The notes: generated by a model not told the origin, from the sequence alone. A DNA stretch of 64,000 nucleotides from Pontibacter pamirensis (GCF_010015475.1 NZ_ML974109.1:1-64000); one strand, 5' to 3'; positions 18,257-26,880 are shown, counted from the stretch's first letter. Made by a program: numbers and translations.

Positions 18257-18288
18257 TTGCAAATACATATATTGGTATATATATTTGC
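18257..18288 (+). promoter_or_regulatory. promoter of the serine recombinase inside an inverted repeat
   Basis: TTG at 18257-18259, a 20-base spacer and TATATTTG at 18280-18287 fit the Bacteroidota -33/-7 pattern. The start codon is 34 bases downstream. The same bases form an imperfect palindrome GCAAATA...TATTTGC (18259-18288), suggesting repressor or self-binding control. Confidence 0.55.
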
Positions 18289-18321
18289 TTCAATTCAAAC
18301 ACAAGCTAAACCTGAAGCATC

Positions 18322-18951
18322 ATGAGAAGCGTTATCTACACCAGAGTATCCACTGACGAGCAAACAACGGCAAGACAAATAACTGACCTGAAAAAAGCTG
18401 AAGGGTTCGAGGTGGTGAAGATTTTTTCAGAGAACATTAGTGGCTTCAGGAAGTCTGTTGAGGAACGGCCAATATTACAAGCCATGCTAAAGTATGTTGA
18501 TAAAAATGATATCAAGTGCATTCAGGTGTCTGAGGTGTCACGTCTTGGACGTAATACCCAAGAGACATTGGCTTTGATAAATGAGTTAGAGAATAAGGGA
18601 GTTTGCCTTTACATCCAGAACTTAGGTATTACACTTGGTGCAGATAACGAAAAGGACAGGATGTTCCAGCGTCTGGTGGTGACAATAATGGCAGACCTAT
18701 CGAGGCTTGAATCAGAGCAACTCTCCTACAGAATCAAATCTGGCCTGCGAGAAAGGAAAGCTAAAGGGCTACACGTGGGACGCAAGGTGGAAAGCACAGA
18801 ATCAAAAGATAAGTTTCTCGCAAAGTACACTAAGGTAATAAAGCTTCTCAAGTTGGGCCGAAGTTACAAAGAAGTGCAGGCTATCACTGGTACAGCACCA
18901 GCCACACATAGCAAGATTAAGAAAGCTTTAGAAGACAGAGGGCATGAGTAG
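18322..18951 (+). CDS. serine recombinase (resolvase/invertase type)
   Basis: A 209-residue small serine recombinase. The catalytic segment IYTRVSTDEQ places R8 and the nucleophile S10; the conserved EVSRLGRN motif follows near 70-77 and the LxRLESEQLSYRIKSGL helix near 125. The C-terminal 40 residues form a helix-turn-helix. Such proteins resolve cointegrates or invert DNA. It may resolve dimers of the element; a role in the cassette array is not shown. Confidence 0.9.
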   Translation: MRSVIYTRVSTDEQTTARQITDLKKAEGFEVVKIFSENISGFRKSVEERPILQAMLKYVDKNDIKCIQVSEVSRLGRNTQETLALINELENKGVCLYIQNLGITLGADNEKDRMFQRLVVTIMADLSRLESEQLSYRIKSGLRERKAKGLHVGRKVESTESKDKFLAKYTKVIKLLKLGRSYKEVQAITGTAPATHSKIKKALEDRGHE

Positions 18952-19137
18952 TGAAGTATAGTTGAATCCTGAGTCAAATAATATTGAAGGTTTTCAATTA
19001 ACTTGACTTTATGCATAACTGAGGCATATTTTATAATATAGTTTGCTTAATAGCGATATAGATGAATACCAAAAGTTATCTATTCTTATATATCACTTGA
19101 TATTACTATCTTCACTCAATAAAAAAGGCATGTTTCT

Positions 19138-19956
19138 ATGTTAGATTCAAAAGAGTTGGAGAGAATCAATGCAAGTGCTGAGAGGTTAAACCACTCAAAT
19201 ATCAAGGTTCCTACTGTATTTTATCATTATACATCGATAAAGGCAGCAATGGCAATATTAAGGTCTGCAAAGTTTAAGCTTAGTCATCCCGACTCCTTCA
19301 ATGACCCTTATGATTTAGACACTTCTGTCATAGATTTCAATTGTGACGCAGAAATATTCATGAATCACCTTGCTCAGCTTGGGGTTCATAATCCTCTCAA
19401 AGACACACCACCAAATTCAGAACTGAAAAAGTATATGATAAATGCCAGCTCTGTTGCTTTTTTGGAGAATGAAGTCAAAAGAGTAAGAGGTGGTTATAGA
19501 GTAGGCTGCTTTTCAAAGGAATATAATAACACTTTAATGTGGAGTCATTATGCCAAGAGTCATTCAGGTGTTTGCATTGGTTTCGAGTATAATGCTTTCA
19601 ATCCTGAGTGTTTCGTATATCCTGTTAAGTACCTCTGGAAAAAAGAGTCTTGTAACTTATTCGATTCAGAAATTCAGCCTGTTTTTTTTGTGTGCTACCA
19701 GAAGTCACGGGTTTGGAAGTATGAAAGAGAAATTAGGGTTGTTCACTTTGATACTAACTTACTAACTAAAGGAAAAGTAGCCTTTCAGAAAAACTCAGTT
19801 CTAAGATTGTACTTTGGTCTAAAGACGAAGCCTGAGGATAAAAAGGAAGTTCTAAGCCTTCTAAAGAAGAAAAAATATACTAATGTTAAAATTTATGATA
19901 TGATTCATAATCCTAAAGGTTATGGTTTCCTTAAACCTCAAAAGATAGCTTACTAA
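19138..19956 (+). CDS. DUF2971-like protein (copy 1)
   Basis: A 272-residue soluble protein with the pattern of DUF2971 proteins: FYHYTS at 28-33, HPDSFNDPYD at 50-59, a WSHYAKSHSGVCIGF segment near 140 and WKYEREIRVV near 197. Its biochemical function is unknown; family members are frequent in mobile and defence-rich DNA. It is followed 43 bases later by a second member. The conserved His/Tyr and Glu positions would suit an enzyme, but that is conjecture. Confidence 0.7.
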   Translation: MLDSKELERINASAERLNHSNIKVPTVFYHYTSIKAAMAILRSAKFKLSHPDSFNDPYDLDTSVIDFNCDAEIFMNHLAQLGVHNPLKDTPPNSELKKYMINASSVAFLENEVKRVRGGYRVGCFSKEYNNTLMWSHYAKSHSGVCIGFEYNAFNPECFVYPVKYLWKKESCNLFDSEIQPVFFVCYQKSRVWKYEREIRVVHFDTNLLTKGKVAFQKNSVLRLYFGLKTKPEDKKEVLSLLKKKKYTNVKIYDMIHNPKGYGFLKPQKIAY

Positions 19957-19999
19957 TTGTTAGAACTATCAAGAAAGCAAGAGACAACCCTGATGCATT

Positions 20000-20842
20000 G
20001 TGTTTATGAAGGAGAGCGAAAGACAGGCTATAATAAGAAGAAGAAACAAAACTATTGAAGTCTTAGGTATTGATAACTCTTTTGAAGGCAGTGACCCTAT
20101 TATCTATCATTACACCAATTTCGAAGCGGCAAAGAAGATACTTGGTAATGCTTCCCTAAGATTTGGAGACCCAACTAATTTCGAAGACAAACGTGATATG
20201 GACGTGGGGTTGATTACGTTTGATGCTGACAAGGCTACTTATTTAAAGCACACTCTCAGGACTATGCCTGAAATACCTTATGAGAGATTATTGAAGATTT
20301 CTAATCACTTTGATATTTACCCTCGGTTGTTCAAAGAAGAAGCTCAGAAGCTGTTGAACGAGCAAAAGTCTAAGGTTGGAGTTATTTGCTTCACTGAAGA
20401 GAATGATAATGAGTATCTGTGGGATAAATATGGAGAGGGTGAAAAAGGAGTTTGTATAGGAATCAGAGTTTCAGGATTAGAAGGTTTCTTTATGTCAAAA
20501 GTTAAATACTCCCCTGCGATGCTGAAGGTGAATTTTTTTGATGAAGAGGTTGAGGCTTATATACATTGGGCCTTAGTCAAATCAACAAAATTTGATAAAG
20601 AAAAAGAGATAAGGGTTTTTTGCTTTGATGTACAGAACATATGTGACAGCAATCGTTGCATTCCATTGAAAAAGAACTCTGTTGACGCTGTTTACTTTGG
20701 TCAATATATGCCTGAGTCTAATCAAGAAGAACTTGTTAAAATTCTCAAACAGAAGAATTATCCTGATAGCCTAAGGCTTTTAAAGATGGTGGGTAACCCT
20801 GAGGACTACGGTTACCTTAACCCCAACAAATTATTTTTTTAA
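20000..20842 (+). CDS. DUF2971-like protein (copy 2)
   Basis: A 280-residue paralogue of the preceding gene with the same layout: IYHYTNFEAA near 34, GDPTNFEDKRD near 57 (replacing NDPYD), YLWDKYGEGEKGVCIGI near 140, and KEKEIRVFCF near 200. Both end with a GYGFLKPQKI / GYLNPNKL motif. The start may be Met1 or Met3 (20006). The tandem pair is probably one transcription unit. Confidence 0.7.
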   Translation: MFMKESERQAIIRRRNKTIEVLGIDNSFEGSDPIIYHYTNFEAAKKILGNASLRFGDPTNFEDKRDMDVGLITFDADKATYLKHTLRTMPEIPYERLLKISNHFDIYPRLFKEEAQKLLNEQKSKVGVICFTEENDNEYLWDKYGEGEKGVCIGIRVSGLEGFFMSKVKYSPAMLKVNFFDEEVEAYIHWALVKSTKFDKEKEIRVFCFDVQNICDSNRCIPLKKNSVDAVYFGQYMPESNQEELVKILKQKNYPDSLRLLKMVGNPEDYGYLNPNKLFF

Positions 20843-20884
20843 ACTTCTTTTTCTTTGCTTTCTGCTGACACCACTCAAGGTGTT

Positions 20885-21007
20885 CTACTTACTCTCGTCT
20901 TTGAACCTGAGGTACCTGTACTTCTCAGGGTTTAGGGGGAATGTCTCAGCCACCATTGACACCGTTTTGAAACCTGCACTGTCTTTGTTCAGGAGAAGGC
21001 ATCTCAT
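20885..21007 (-). CDS. short ORF downstream of the polymerase-like gene
   Basis: Forty codons on the minus strand from ATG at 21007, reading MRCLLLNKDSAGFKTVSMVA and ending YLRFKDESK. Amino-acid use is protein-like, and it follows the replication-type gene by 65 bases. It could be a small accessory gene or a remnant of a longer one. Confidence 0.4.
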   Translation of the reverse strand: MRCLLLNKDSAGFKTVSMVAETFPLNPEKYRYLRFKDESK

Positions 21008-21072
21008 TCCTCGTACCCTTCTGGTATAACCTTCGTGCTTTTATGAATTCAATTATTCCATCAGTTCAACTA

Positions 21073-22776
21073 TTAATAATATTGATATTCAAACACCTCT
21101 TTTTTTAGTTTGCTCAGGTTATACTCAGCAAGCAATTTTAAGTCTTCTGGTGACAGTTCAGAGAGGTCTCTACCTGTCTCTTCCTTCAACCTGCTGATAG
21201 CCTCTTGCTCTTCTGTAGTCAGCGTGAAAGGGTCAAAAGTGGTCTCATCAGATGAATTGAGCCATTTCTCAAAATCATCATCATCATCATTTAAGTTGTA
21301 CTTGCTGTACTTGTCAGCCTTAGTCTTTTCCACTGGCGCTACTACTTCTCTGTTTTCTTTGTCTTTCAGGTCTTGAGGCTCTGGTAACGCTACTGCTGCC
21401 ACCACAGGCTCTACTACTGGTGCTGGTGCTGGTGTTGGTTCTGGCTGCCTGTTCGGGTAAGTGATGTGCTTCTCTGACTCTTCCTTGAGGGTTGTCACCT
21501 TTACCATGTTCATCAACCCCGTTGCCTTGTAGACTTCCTCATTCATTATTCTCAGGATTTCTGATTCATCATCTTTCTTGAAGATAAAAGCGTCATAAAT
21601 TCCAGCTATGAAGGTCTGAGAACCTAACTCCTTATAGACCCTTCTGGCTATCCTGTTGTTGAACAATTCAGCCTCTACGGGAGTCATTACAGTAGTAAAA
21701 CTCATTCCTTTTTTCAGCACCCTCAGGAATTCAGTGACTGTTGGATACAGCTTCTTGAATGCAGCATAGAAAGGGTTCTCTCTGTGTTTCTCGTTATGGT
21801 TACAAACTTTCCTGAGGAAATCTGTTTTAGGGTTGCTGACCTGCACACCTTCAGCCTCTAACTGCAAGCTAAGGGTTTTATAGAATTCACGTGTCTTTAG
21901 CAAAGCCTCAAACTGGTTAAGTTCTTCTGTGGCGATGGGGTCAGTCAATTGGTCTCTGTAGGTTCTCATGGCATGCAACATCAGGATAATTTGAGCAGAG
22001 GTAACGTCTGCTTGCATGATTTCACCTTCATAACCATCTACCACCAATCTTCTTCTCAAGACCTTGTAGGATGAAGTCAGGTCGGTTGTGATTCTGCCTG
22101 TCATGCCTATTGTAAAGGATACTGAGTCACTGTTGAGGCTCTCAACTGTTCTACGCATCATCTCTCTTGTGACTTCGTTGAACTCAACATTTTTGATTCG
22201 AACACCTTCAGCAAGCCACTCTTCGAAGTCAGACTCAACAGCCTCTACATCATATCTGAGCTTGTGTAAATTTGAGAGTAGGAAGTTGTACTCAGGTGTA
22301 CTTGCGTTCTGAAGCAATAACTCAGTTTTCTTGTCTTCTATCTCTATTTTAGGCTGCTTAGGGTCTACCCTCTTGAATGCATGGACTAACACAGTGGCTT
22401 CATCTCTGAAGGTGTCAGTGAGCCTGTATTGCTTGCTTTCATCGTTATCAGCAGAGTAAGAGTCAGTGCCTCTGTTGTTCTGCTTTACCTCAATGATTCT
22501 TAGTGCTTTGAGGTCTTCAATAACTTTTTTATATGCACCAGTCAGGTTGATGGCTAATATCTTATACCAGAGCATTACCCATCCGTTATCATCTTTTCTT
22601 CTGTCTGATGTCAGGAGGTCAATAAATCTAAGGTATCTCCAAAACTGTGTGTCAGTTACTGGTTTCTTGGTGGTAGTTAATGAGTTGATTTGTTCTCTGA
22701 GTGCTTGAGGGTCAAGGTTCTCAGGTAGTATGCAGTTAATCTGCTTGTCAATAGTTTTTCTTTTAAGCGTTGGCAT
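21073..22776 (-). CDS. divergent family-A-polymerase-like protein, probable replication protein
   Basis: A 567-residue protein. Residues 225-265 (MTGRITTDLTSSYKVLRR followed by MQADVTSAQ) resemble the GR...D..xxQ region of family-A-like polymerases, with D257 as motif A. Residues 385-420 (FIAGIYDAFIFKKDDE) resemble motif C VHDELVF with D395, but the usual HDE is YDA. The N-terminal 150 residues could form a winged helix; a Pro-rich and acidic linker and a helical tail follow 440. It stands beside an iteron-like region, so I infer an initiator or replicative role. The assignment rests on motif reading only. Confidence 0.5.
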   Translation of the reverse strand: MPTLKRKTIDKQINCILPENLDPQALREQINSLTTTKKPVTDTQFWRYLRFIDLLTSDRRKDDNGWVMLWYKILAINLTGAYKKVIEDLKALRIIEVKQNNRGTDSYSADNDESKQYRLTDTFRDEATVLVHAFKRVDPKQPKIEIEDKKTELLLQNASTPEYNFLLSNLHKLRYDVEAVESDFEEWLAEGVRIKNVEFNEVTREMMRRTVESLNSDSVSFTIGMTGRITTDLTSSYKVLRRRLVVDGYEGEIMQADVTSAQIILMLHAMRTYRDQLTDPIATEELNQFEALLKTREFYKTLSLQLEAEGVQVSNPKTDFLRKVCNHNEKHRENPFYAAFKKLYPTVTEFLRVLKKGMSFTTVMTPVEAELFNNRIARRVYKELGSQTFIAGIYDAFIFKKDDESEILRIMNEEVYKATGLMNMVKVTTLKEESEKHITYPNRQPEPTPAPAPVVEPVVAAVALPEPQDLKDKENREVVAPVEKTKADKYSKYNLNDDDDDFEKWLNSSDETTFDPFTLTTEEQEAISRLKEETGRDLSELSPEDLKLLAEYNLSKLKKEVFEYQYY

Positions 22777-22863
22777 CTCTTCATTTTTTGTTTAGGCTTT
22801 AATGTTATTCTCTCACTATTTTTTTCTGTAGTTCCAGTACAGTCAGGCTTGTCGGGGTGGAAC

Positions 22864-22909
22864 GTGAGCAGGCCGCCTGAGGGATAATGATAAACCCTAA
22901 CCTGCTCAC
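22864..22909. promoter_or_regulatory. long hairpin upstream of the polymerase-like gene
   Basis: GTGAGCAGG (22864-22872) pairs perfectly with CCTGCTCAC (22901-22909), with an inner AGGG/CCCT pairing. It lies about 90-130 bases upstream of the gene start and may regulate its expression. Confidence 0.45.
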
Positions 22910-22935
22910 TCCCCTTAGTATTCTTATATAAATAG

Positions 22936-22954
22936 GTTGAAATAATATTTCAAC
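22936..22954. promoter_or_regulatory. 8-bp-arm palindrome, possible operator
   Basis: GTTGAAAT and ATTTCAAC are separated by three bases. It lies between the hairpin and the iterons, where a replication protein could repress itself. Confidence 0.4.
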
Positions 22955-23203
22955 TTGTTAGAGGGTGATTTTTTATAAAATATACTTAAGAACCTAAAAA
23001 GCGGCCATACATGCTATTTTATGGCATGGGCACGTTTTTGATATATACCAAATATATGTTTTGTGTGCTACAATTAAAAAGAGAGGTGAAAAAAAAGTAC
23101 AATTATTTTTCAGAACTGAGAGTAGTCAGCAGATGTCCTGTAATGCGGGTGTTTTGTAGACTTGCTTTACCCTTCTGGCTATGTGATGGTGTTTTTTTGT
23201 GTG

Positions 23204-23540
23204 ATGGGTATTTTGTTGTGATGCTGGTAATCAGTTAGTTATATGATGGGTAATTTGTTGGTATGCTGAAAGCCAGTTGGTTATGAGGATATTTGAACAA
23301 ACTGTGGCGTATGAGGTTTTATTGAGATGGTTTACCCCTTCGTACAAGCATGGGTACTTTATTGTGATGCTGAGTATCAAGTATTTACATTATGTGTATT
23401 TTGTTGTGATGCTGGTAATCAATATCTTATGCATGATGAAATAATCAGTCATAAGTAGTTTTTTATCTCTCCTTAAGCAGTTGGGTGCTTTGTTTGGTTG
23501 CTGATTATCAACAAGTTTGGGTATTTTGTTGTCATTGCCC
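23204..23540 (+). repeat. degenerate direct repeats (iteron-like)
   Basis: Five to six copies of a roughly 30-bp unit resembling GGGTATTTTGTTGTGATGCT followed by GGTAATCA. They start near 23204, 23245, 23351, 23392, 23480 and, truncated, 23515. All are in one orientation, next to a replication-type gene and an AT-rich tract, which is the layout of an iteron origin. An ORF across them (23011-23238) is only repeat read-through. Confidence 0.6.
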
Positions 23541-23560
23541 CTCCTCTCTCACCTGAATAC

Positions 23561-23680
23561 TATATATATATTATAATACACTATATAGTATATAATAATC
23601 TTATATAACCCTTATAGATATAGAATAATAGATACTAATAAATAATAGGAGTATAATAACTGATGATATAGAGTATTCTT
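23561..23680. other. AT-rich tract beside the iterons, possible unwinding region
   Basis: About 120 bases almost wholly A and T with many TATA steps, directly after the repeats. It would suit the melting region of an origin. There is no gene here. Confidence 0.45.
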
Positions 23681-23806
23681 CATGAGTAAGTAAGATATTA
23701 CCCCAATGATGGTGTATATAGTTGAAATATGTAACATATCAACTGTCAACAAGCCCAAGGCCACCCATGAAACAGGAAAGAACTTGATTCTGTGTATGAA
23801 GATTAG

Positions 23807-24077
23807 ATTTTAAACAGTGCATCTATCCTGCTGGAAAATCAATACAGGTCGGGGTACTACCTGATTAATGGTAAGCCCACCCCCAAGGGAATGAAGATTA
23901 CAGAAGCGCAGGCTTAAGTAAGAATACCTGAACCAAGACATCAAGCGCTTTGGAAAAGGTAAGAGCAGGTTGGCGAAGCCAGCAATCAACAAGAACATGT
24001 TCTCAGCACTGGTTTCTTTTGCGTGCAACTGCGGTCTGGACAAACTTAAAGAATACACTTCGTATGCGAGTGAGTAA
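23807..24077 (+). pseudogene. decayed gene remnant
   Basis: Two protein-like segments in different plus frames lie end to end. The first (23807-23917) contains NQYRSGYYLINGKPTPKGMK; the second (23925-24077) contains YLNQDIKRFGKGKSRLAKPA and ends KEYTSYASE. A stop and a one-base frame change separate them, and no start codon is clear. The composition is charged and plausible, unlike the overlapping minus-strand frame. Identity unknown; perhaps a former replication or mobilisation gene. Confidence 0.4.
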
Positions 24078-24464
24078 CGCCCCCCAATAACCCTGATGTT
24101 GCTTCAGTCTTCAGGCTCGAATCGTGGTGGTAAAGCACTGATGGGTTTGACACGTAGAAGAGCAGCAGAATCAAAGCTTCGTTTCTCTTGATGATTGAAG
24201 TAATGTAAATAATGGTCTCAATGGTCTTAATTTATATTTTCAGCCCTTCTGAGACACTTTAACAGCACCAGACAGACCAACACCTTAGCGAGGCTCAGAG
24301 AGGTTTAAAACAGCTGTAAAAAGAAAGGTTACAAGGAAAGAGGCTACTCATGACTAACCTCTTTGTTTCTGTATATATGATGTGGGTTTTTATGATATGA
24401 CAGGATTAAACCACCTGCATAAGTACGCATCTATTCAAGTGTCGCCTTCAACACAGTGCCTGAA
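24078..24464. other. spacer with a terminator-like hairpin
   Basis: No gene is seen. AAAGAGG...CCTCTTT near 24340-24367 forms an imperfect hairpin, probably ending transcription from the left. Confidence 0.4.
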
Positions 24465-24734
24465 ATGAAGCTATTAGAGACGATTACAGAGGCTTTTGCT
24501 CCTGCTATGGCAACTACACCACCTCAGGTGTCTGAGAACAACAGGGCCTATCAGATACTGTCTGAAGAGGAAATGTGGAAGCTTCAGGAAAGGGAGGATT
24601 GGGGCGACAGAGTGGCTGCAAGAATCCTCAGGCTCGTTGAAGCCGAAAGCAGGTTAGATTTCACTGAGGACGACATGCCCGTCATTCGCCACACTTATCG
24701 CATTAAGAAGAGGCACCTAAAGAGGGCTTCATAG
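24465..24734 (+). CDS. small acidic hypothetical protein at the backbone end
   Basis: An 89-residue protein from ATG 24465 (a GTG three codons upstream is possible). It is rich in Glu, Trp and Arg with a basic tail KKRHLKRAS. It is the last plus-strand gene before the cassette array begins. Unknown family. Confidence 0.55.
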   Translation: MKLLETITEAFAPAMATTPPQVSENNRAYQILSEEEMWKLQEREDWGDRVAARILRLVEAESRLDFTEDDMPVIRHTYRIKKRHLKRAS

Positions 24735-24828
24735 CAGCGTAAGAGCATGTTTATATATGTATGTAGCTCTCTATGGATTTAGATTAACAGATTACTCAAT
24801 TATTGAACATCAGCACAGAGAAGCCTTC

Positions 24829-24856
24829 CAATGAAAAACGGAGGGCTTTCTTGTTT
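24829..24856. terminator. terminator between backbone and cassette array
   Basis: AGAAGCCTTCC pairs imperfectly with GGAGGGCTTTCT around an AATGAAAAAC loop, followed by a T-rich run. It would stop both the plus-strand gene and array transcription. Confidence 0.5.
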
Positions 24857-24872
24857 CTGTTTCTCAATCTTC

Positions 24873-24928
24873 TATATAGGTCTCGTACATGAGGTGGCGA
24901 AGCTAACTTATAGCTCTTGTGGGAGTTT
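24873..24928 (-). repeat. attC-like site 1 (terminal, degenerate)
   Basis: Inner GAGGTGGCGAAGCTAACTTATAG is recognisable, but the outer boxes are worn (GTGGGAG on the right). It closes the last cassette. Confidence 0.5.
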
Positions 24929-24930
24929 CG

Positions 24931-25293
24931 TCATTTGTTGTTTTCATTCCAGTTCTTCAACCAGAACTGATAACCTATAGCATCTGCTGAGTCTCCTTGA
25001 GATTCCGTTTTGATTATTGTTAGTGCTTTTTCTTCTTTTTCTTTGTCCGTTGGAAGTCTCTCAAGAATATGAACTGCTGCCCATAAACTTATTTTATGTT
25101 CGGGAATATCGAGTAAATCCGCAAATTCGTTTGGAGTTTCAGGTGTCTGCTCGTTGGCTATTGCTTCAACTATTTTGTACATTCTGCCTACAGCCTTATT
25201 GCGGCTTTTAACAGATGCTTTATCGCTATAATCTGTACAAGCGCATGTAGCCGCTAAGCTTTTGTACTCTTCTATCAAGTCTTTTTTTATCAT
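24931..25293 (-). CDS. cassette gene: hypothetical, small helical protein
   Basis: A 120-residue soluble protein beginning MIKKDLIEEY or MPMIKK, rich in charged helices, ending with IGYQFWLKNWNENNK. The LERLPTDKEKEEKAL...DSADAIGYQFWLKNW pattern resembles small DUF2019-like proteins; that is tentative. It is the last cassette of the array and so likely the oldest insertion. Upstream codons overlap attC site 2. Confidence 0.6.
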   Translation of the reverse strand: MIKKDLIEEYKSLAATCACTDYSDKASVKSRNKAVGRMYKIVEAIANEQTPETPNEFADLLDIPEHKISLWAAVHILERLPTDKEKEEKALTIIKTESQGDSADAIGYQFWLKNWNENNK

Positions 25294-25302
25294 TGGCATG
25301 CG

Positions 25303-25356
25303 GCACAACGTACTTGCCTATAATGTGGCATAGCTATATTATAGGCGTGGTTTGCG
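25303..25356 (-). repeat. attC-like site 2
   Basis: Left box CACAAC, inner ATGTGGCATAGCTATATTATAGG, right box GTTTGCG. It contains the stop codon of the frameshifted lipoprotein gene. Confidence 0.6.
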
Positions 25357-26024
25357 TTTGTATTTCTTCACTATTTGTTCTTCTTCTGATTCAATCTTCA
25401 AGATGCTTTCTTTAGAAGTCACAGAATTTATCTCTACACAGTTTCTAAGCCCACCTATTTGCTCTCTTGCACAAAGTGAATCTTGAAAATCCTTAACTGA
25501 GTTTTTCTTGTTATTCTTTATGTCGTGGAGTATTAAGGCTTCGTTCTCTTCGTGTAGGTCGGTGATATAGAGAAGTACCTGTTCAGCTTCATTTACGCCA
25601 CCAGAATACCATTTAATAATTCATTTCCAGTCTTCTTTTCTATGAGTTGTATTGGGTGCGGATTACCTGCACCGAAAGAATACACAAACAAAAAAGTATC
25701 TCCAAAATCAGCACCTATGTAGCCAAGATTCTTATGTAGCATTTCAGAATTTTCTTCATTCAGTACTTTAATATCTTTTTTCCCCTTAACTAAAGTTAGG
25801 CTCTGTAATACTTCGTCAGTTGTAGAACTTGGGTATACCCTGTAAGACAAATGATAAACATGACTTAGCAATGTGTCAAAACTATATTGCTCTATCGAGT
25901 CAACTTTAATCAATTGTTTGGCTGCACCTTCTTTCAGAGATGAATTATTCATTTGTTTATCCTGTACAATTGTGGTACAGGAACAAATGAAAGCGAGCAA
26001 TATTATGTATAGGAGCTTTATCAT
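25339..26024 (-). pseudogene. cassette gene: lipoprotein, frameshifted
   Basis: The intact 5' frame (25593-26024) encodes a lipoprotein signal (LLAFICSC, lipobox cysteine 16) and a mature domain ending NELLNGILVA. A second frame continues directly as VNEAEQVLLYITDLHEENEA to a stop at 25339 inside attC site 2, with no start codon of its own. Adding one G in GTGGCGTAAATG (giving GCG GTA AAT) would fuse both into about 228 residues. This looks like a one-base deletion. The gene may encode a secreted protein of unknown role. Confidence 0.7.
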
Positions 26025-26034
26025 TTCATATGCA

Positions 26035-26100
26035 TGCTAACGGTTAGGACAGGCTGCGAACGAGGCATAGCCGAGTATGAAGCCTGTGTCGTGTTAGCGG
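26035..26100 (-). repeat. attC-like site 3
   Basis: Boxes GCTAAC and GTTAGC, arms ACAGGCT/AGCCTGT, centre GAGGCATAGCCGAG. Its right box GTTAGCGG matches CCGCTAAC at site 4. Confidence 0.8.
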
Positions 26101-26633
26101 AAGGAGTTCTTGTCTAACCGATACAGCACTTGTCTGAAATACTTGTTAAGTAGTCCAGTACCTTTAAAAGTCTCTAACACTTTTGGTGCAGCTTCAACCT
26201 CTGCCTTTCTATACTCATTCTGGTCAACATTTATCAAGCTACCCAAATATGCCAGTTTGTAGATTAAATTTTTTGGTTCAAGAAGAGTCGCTTTCAAAAG
26301 CATTTCTTCTCCTTCCTTTTCTAAGTCTTCATAATCGCCATACTCATAAGGGAAGATTGAAACAGTATAACCAGCAACAAAATTGAAATCAGCTTTATCA
26401 GAAAATCTCACTTTCCCTTCCTCATACATTACCTGCAATCTATGACTTAAGTTAACCTTGTCATGGAAGCTGCTTGGAGCGTCTTCAATTGCTGTCCATA
26501 GGAAAAAGTAAAAGTGCTTCCACACCTCATAGTTACTTTTATCCGCTGAATATATTAGATTGTAAGCCTGAAAAGTCTCATTGAACTGCTCTTTTTCCTC
26601 AAGCTCAAATATGTACTGAAGCTTTTGAGTCAT
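26094..26633 (-). CDS. cassette gene: TPR-like hypothetical protein
   Basis: A 179-residue soluble helical protein with aromatic helix pairs (EVWKHFYFFLW, EMLLKATLLEPKNLIYKLAYLG), like tetratricopeptide or Sel1-type repeats. The last codons read into attC site 3. No signal peptide. Function unknown. Confidence 0.65.
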   Translation of the reverse strand: MTQKLQYIFELEEKEQFNETFQAYNLIYSADKSNYEVWKHFYFFLWTAIEDAPSSFHDKVNLSHRLQVMYEEGKVRFSDKADFNFVAGYTVSIFPYEYGDYEDLEKEGEEMLLKATLLEPKNLIYKLAYLGSLINVDQNEYRKAEVEAAPKVLETFKGTGLLNKYFRQVLYRLDKNSFR

Positions 26634-26653
26634 TTCTCTTAATGATTAAGCCT

Positions 26654-26708
26654 ACCGCTAACGTCTCTGCTACAAGGTGGCGAAGCTAACTTATAGGTTT
26701 GGTTGGCG
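26654..26708 (-). repeat. attC-like site 4
   Basis: Boxes CCGCTAAC and GTTGGCGT, centre AAGGTGGCGAAGCTAACTTATAGG. Its right box complements site 5's left box ACGCCAAC. Confidence 0.8.
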
Positions 26709-26880
26709 TATCGTTGTTCTTATTCTTTTCTTCTTTTCGCTTCTTCTTGACTTCCCGCTTTACACTACTCTTTTCAGCATACTCGTTTAACAAAGAATCT
26801 TTGTCCTTAGCCATTTCGTCAAGCTCTCGTTTTGAGAGTCCTTTCAAATCCTTACGGGTTACATGATAACTCTTTGACAT
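26686..26880 (-). CDS. cassette gene: small highly charged protein
   Basis: Sixty-four residues, mostly Lys/Glu/Asp/Arg (KREVKKKRKEEKNKNN), probably coiled-coil or disordered, with the stop inside attC site 4. It fits cassette spacing exactly, which supports its being real despite the bias. Confidence 0.5.
   Translation of the reverse strand: MSKSYHVTRKDLKGLSKRELDEMAKDKDSLLNEYAEKSSVKREVKKKRKEEKNKNNDTPTKPIS

Noticed and set aside
23011..23238. 75-residue plus-strand ORF
   Set aside because: Most of its length is repeat and AT-rich origin sequence; composition (many Cys, Phe, Val) is not protein-like.
23810..24058. 82-residue minus-strand ORF
   Set aside because: It overlaps the decayed plus-strand segments, whose charged composition is more convincing.
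24108..24135. T-loop-like CTCGAATCG stretch as part of a tRNA
   Set aside because: No acceptor or anticodon arms can be drawn around it.
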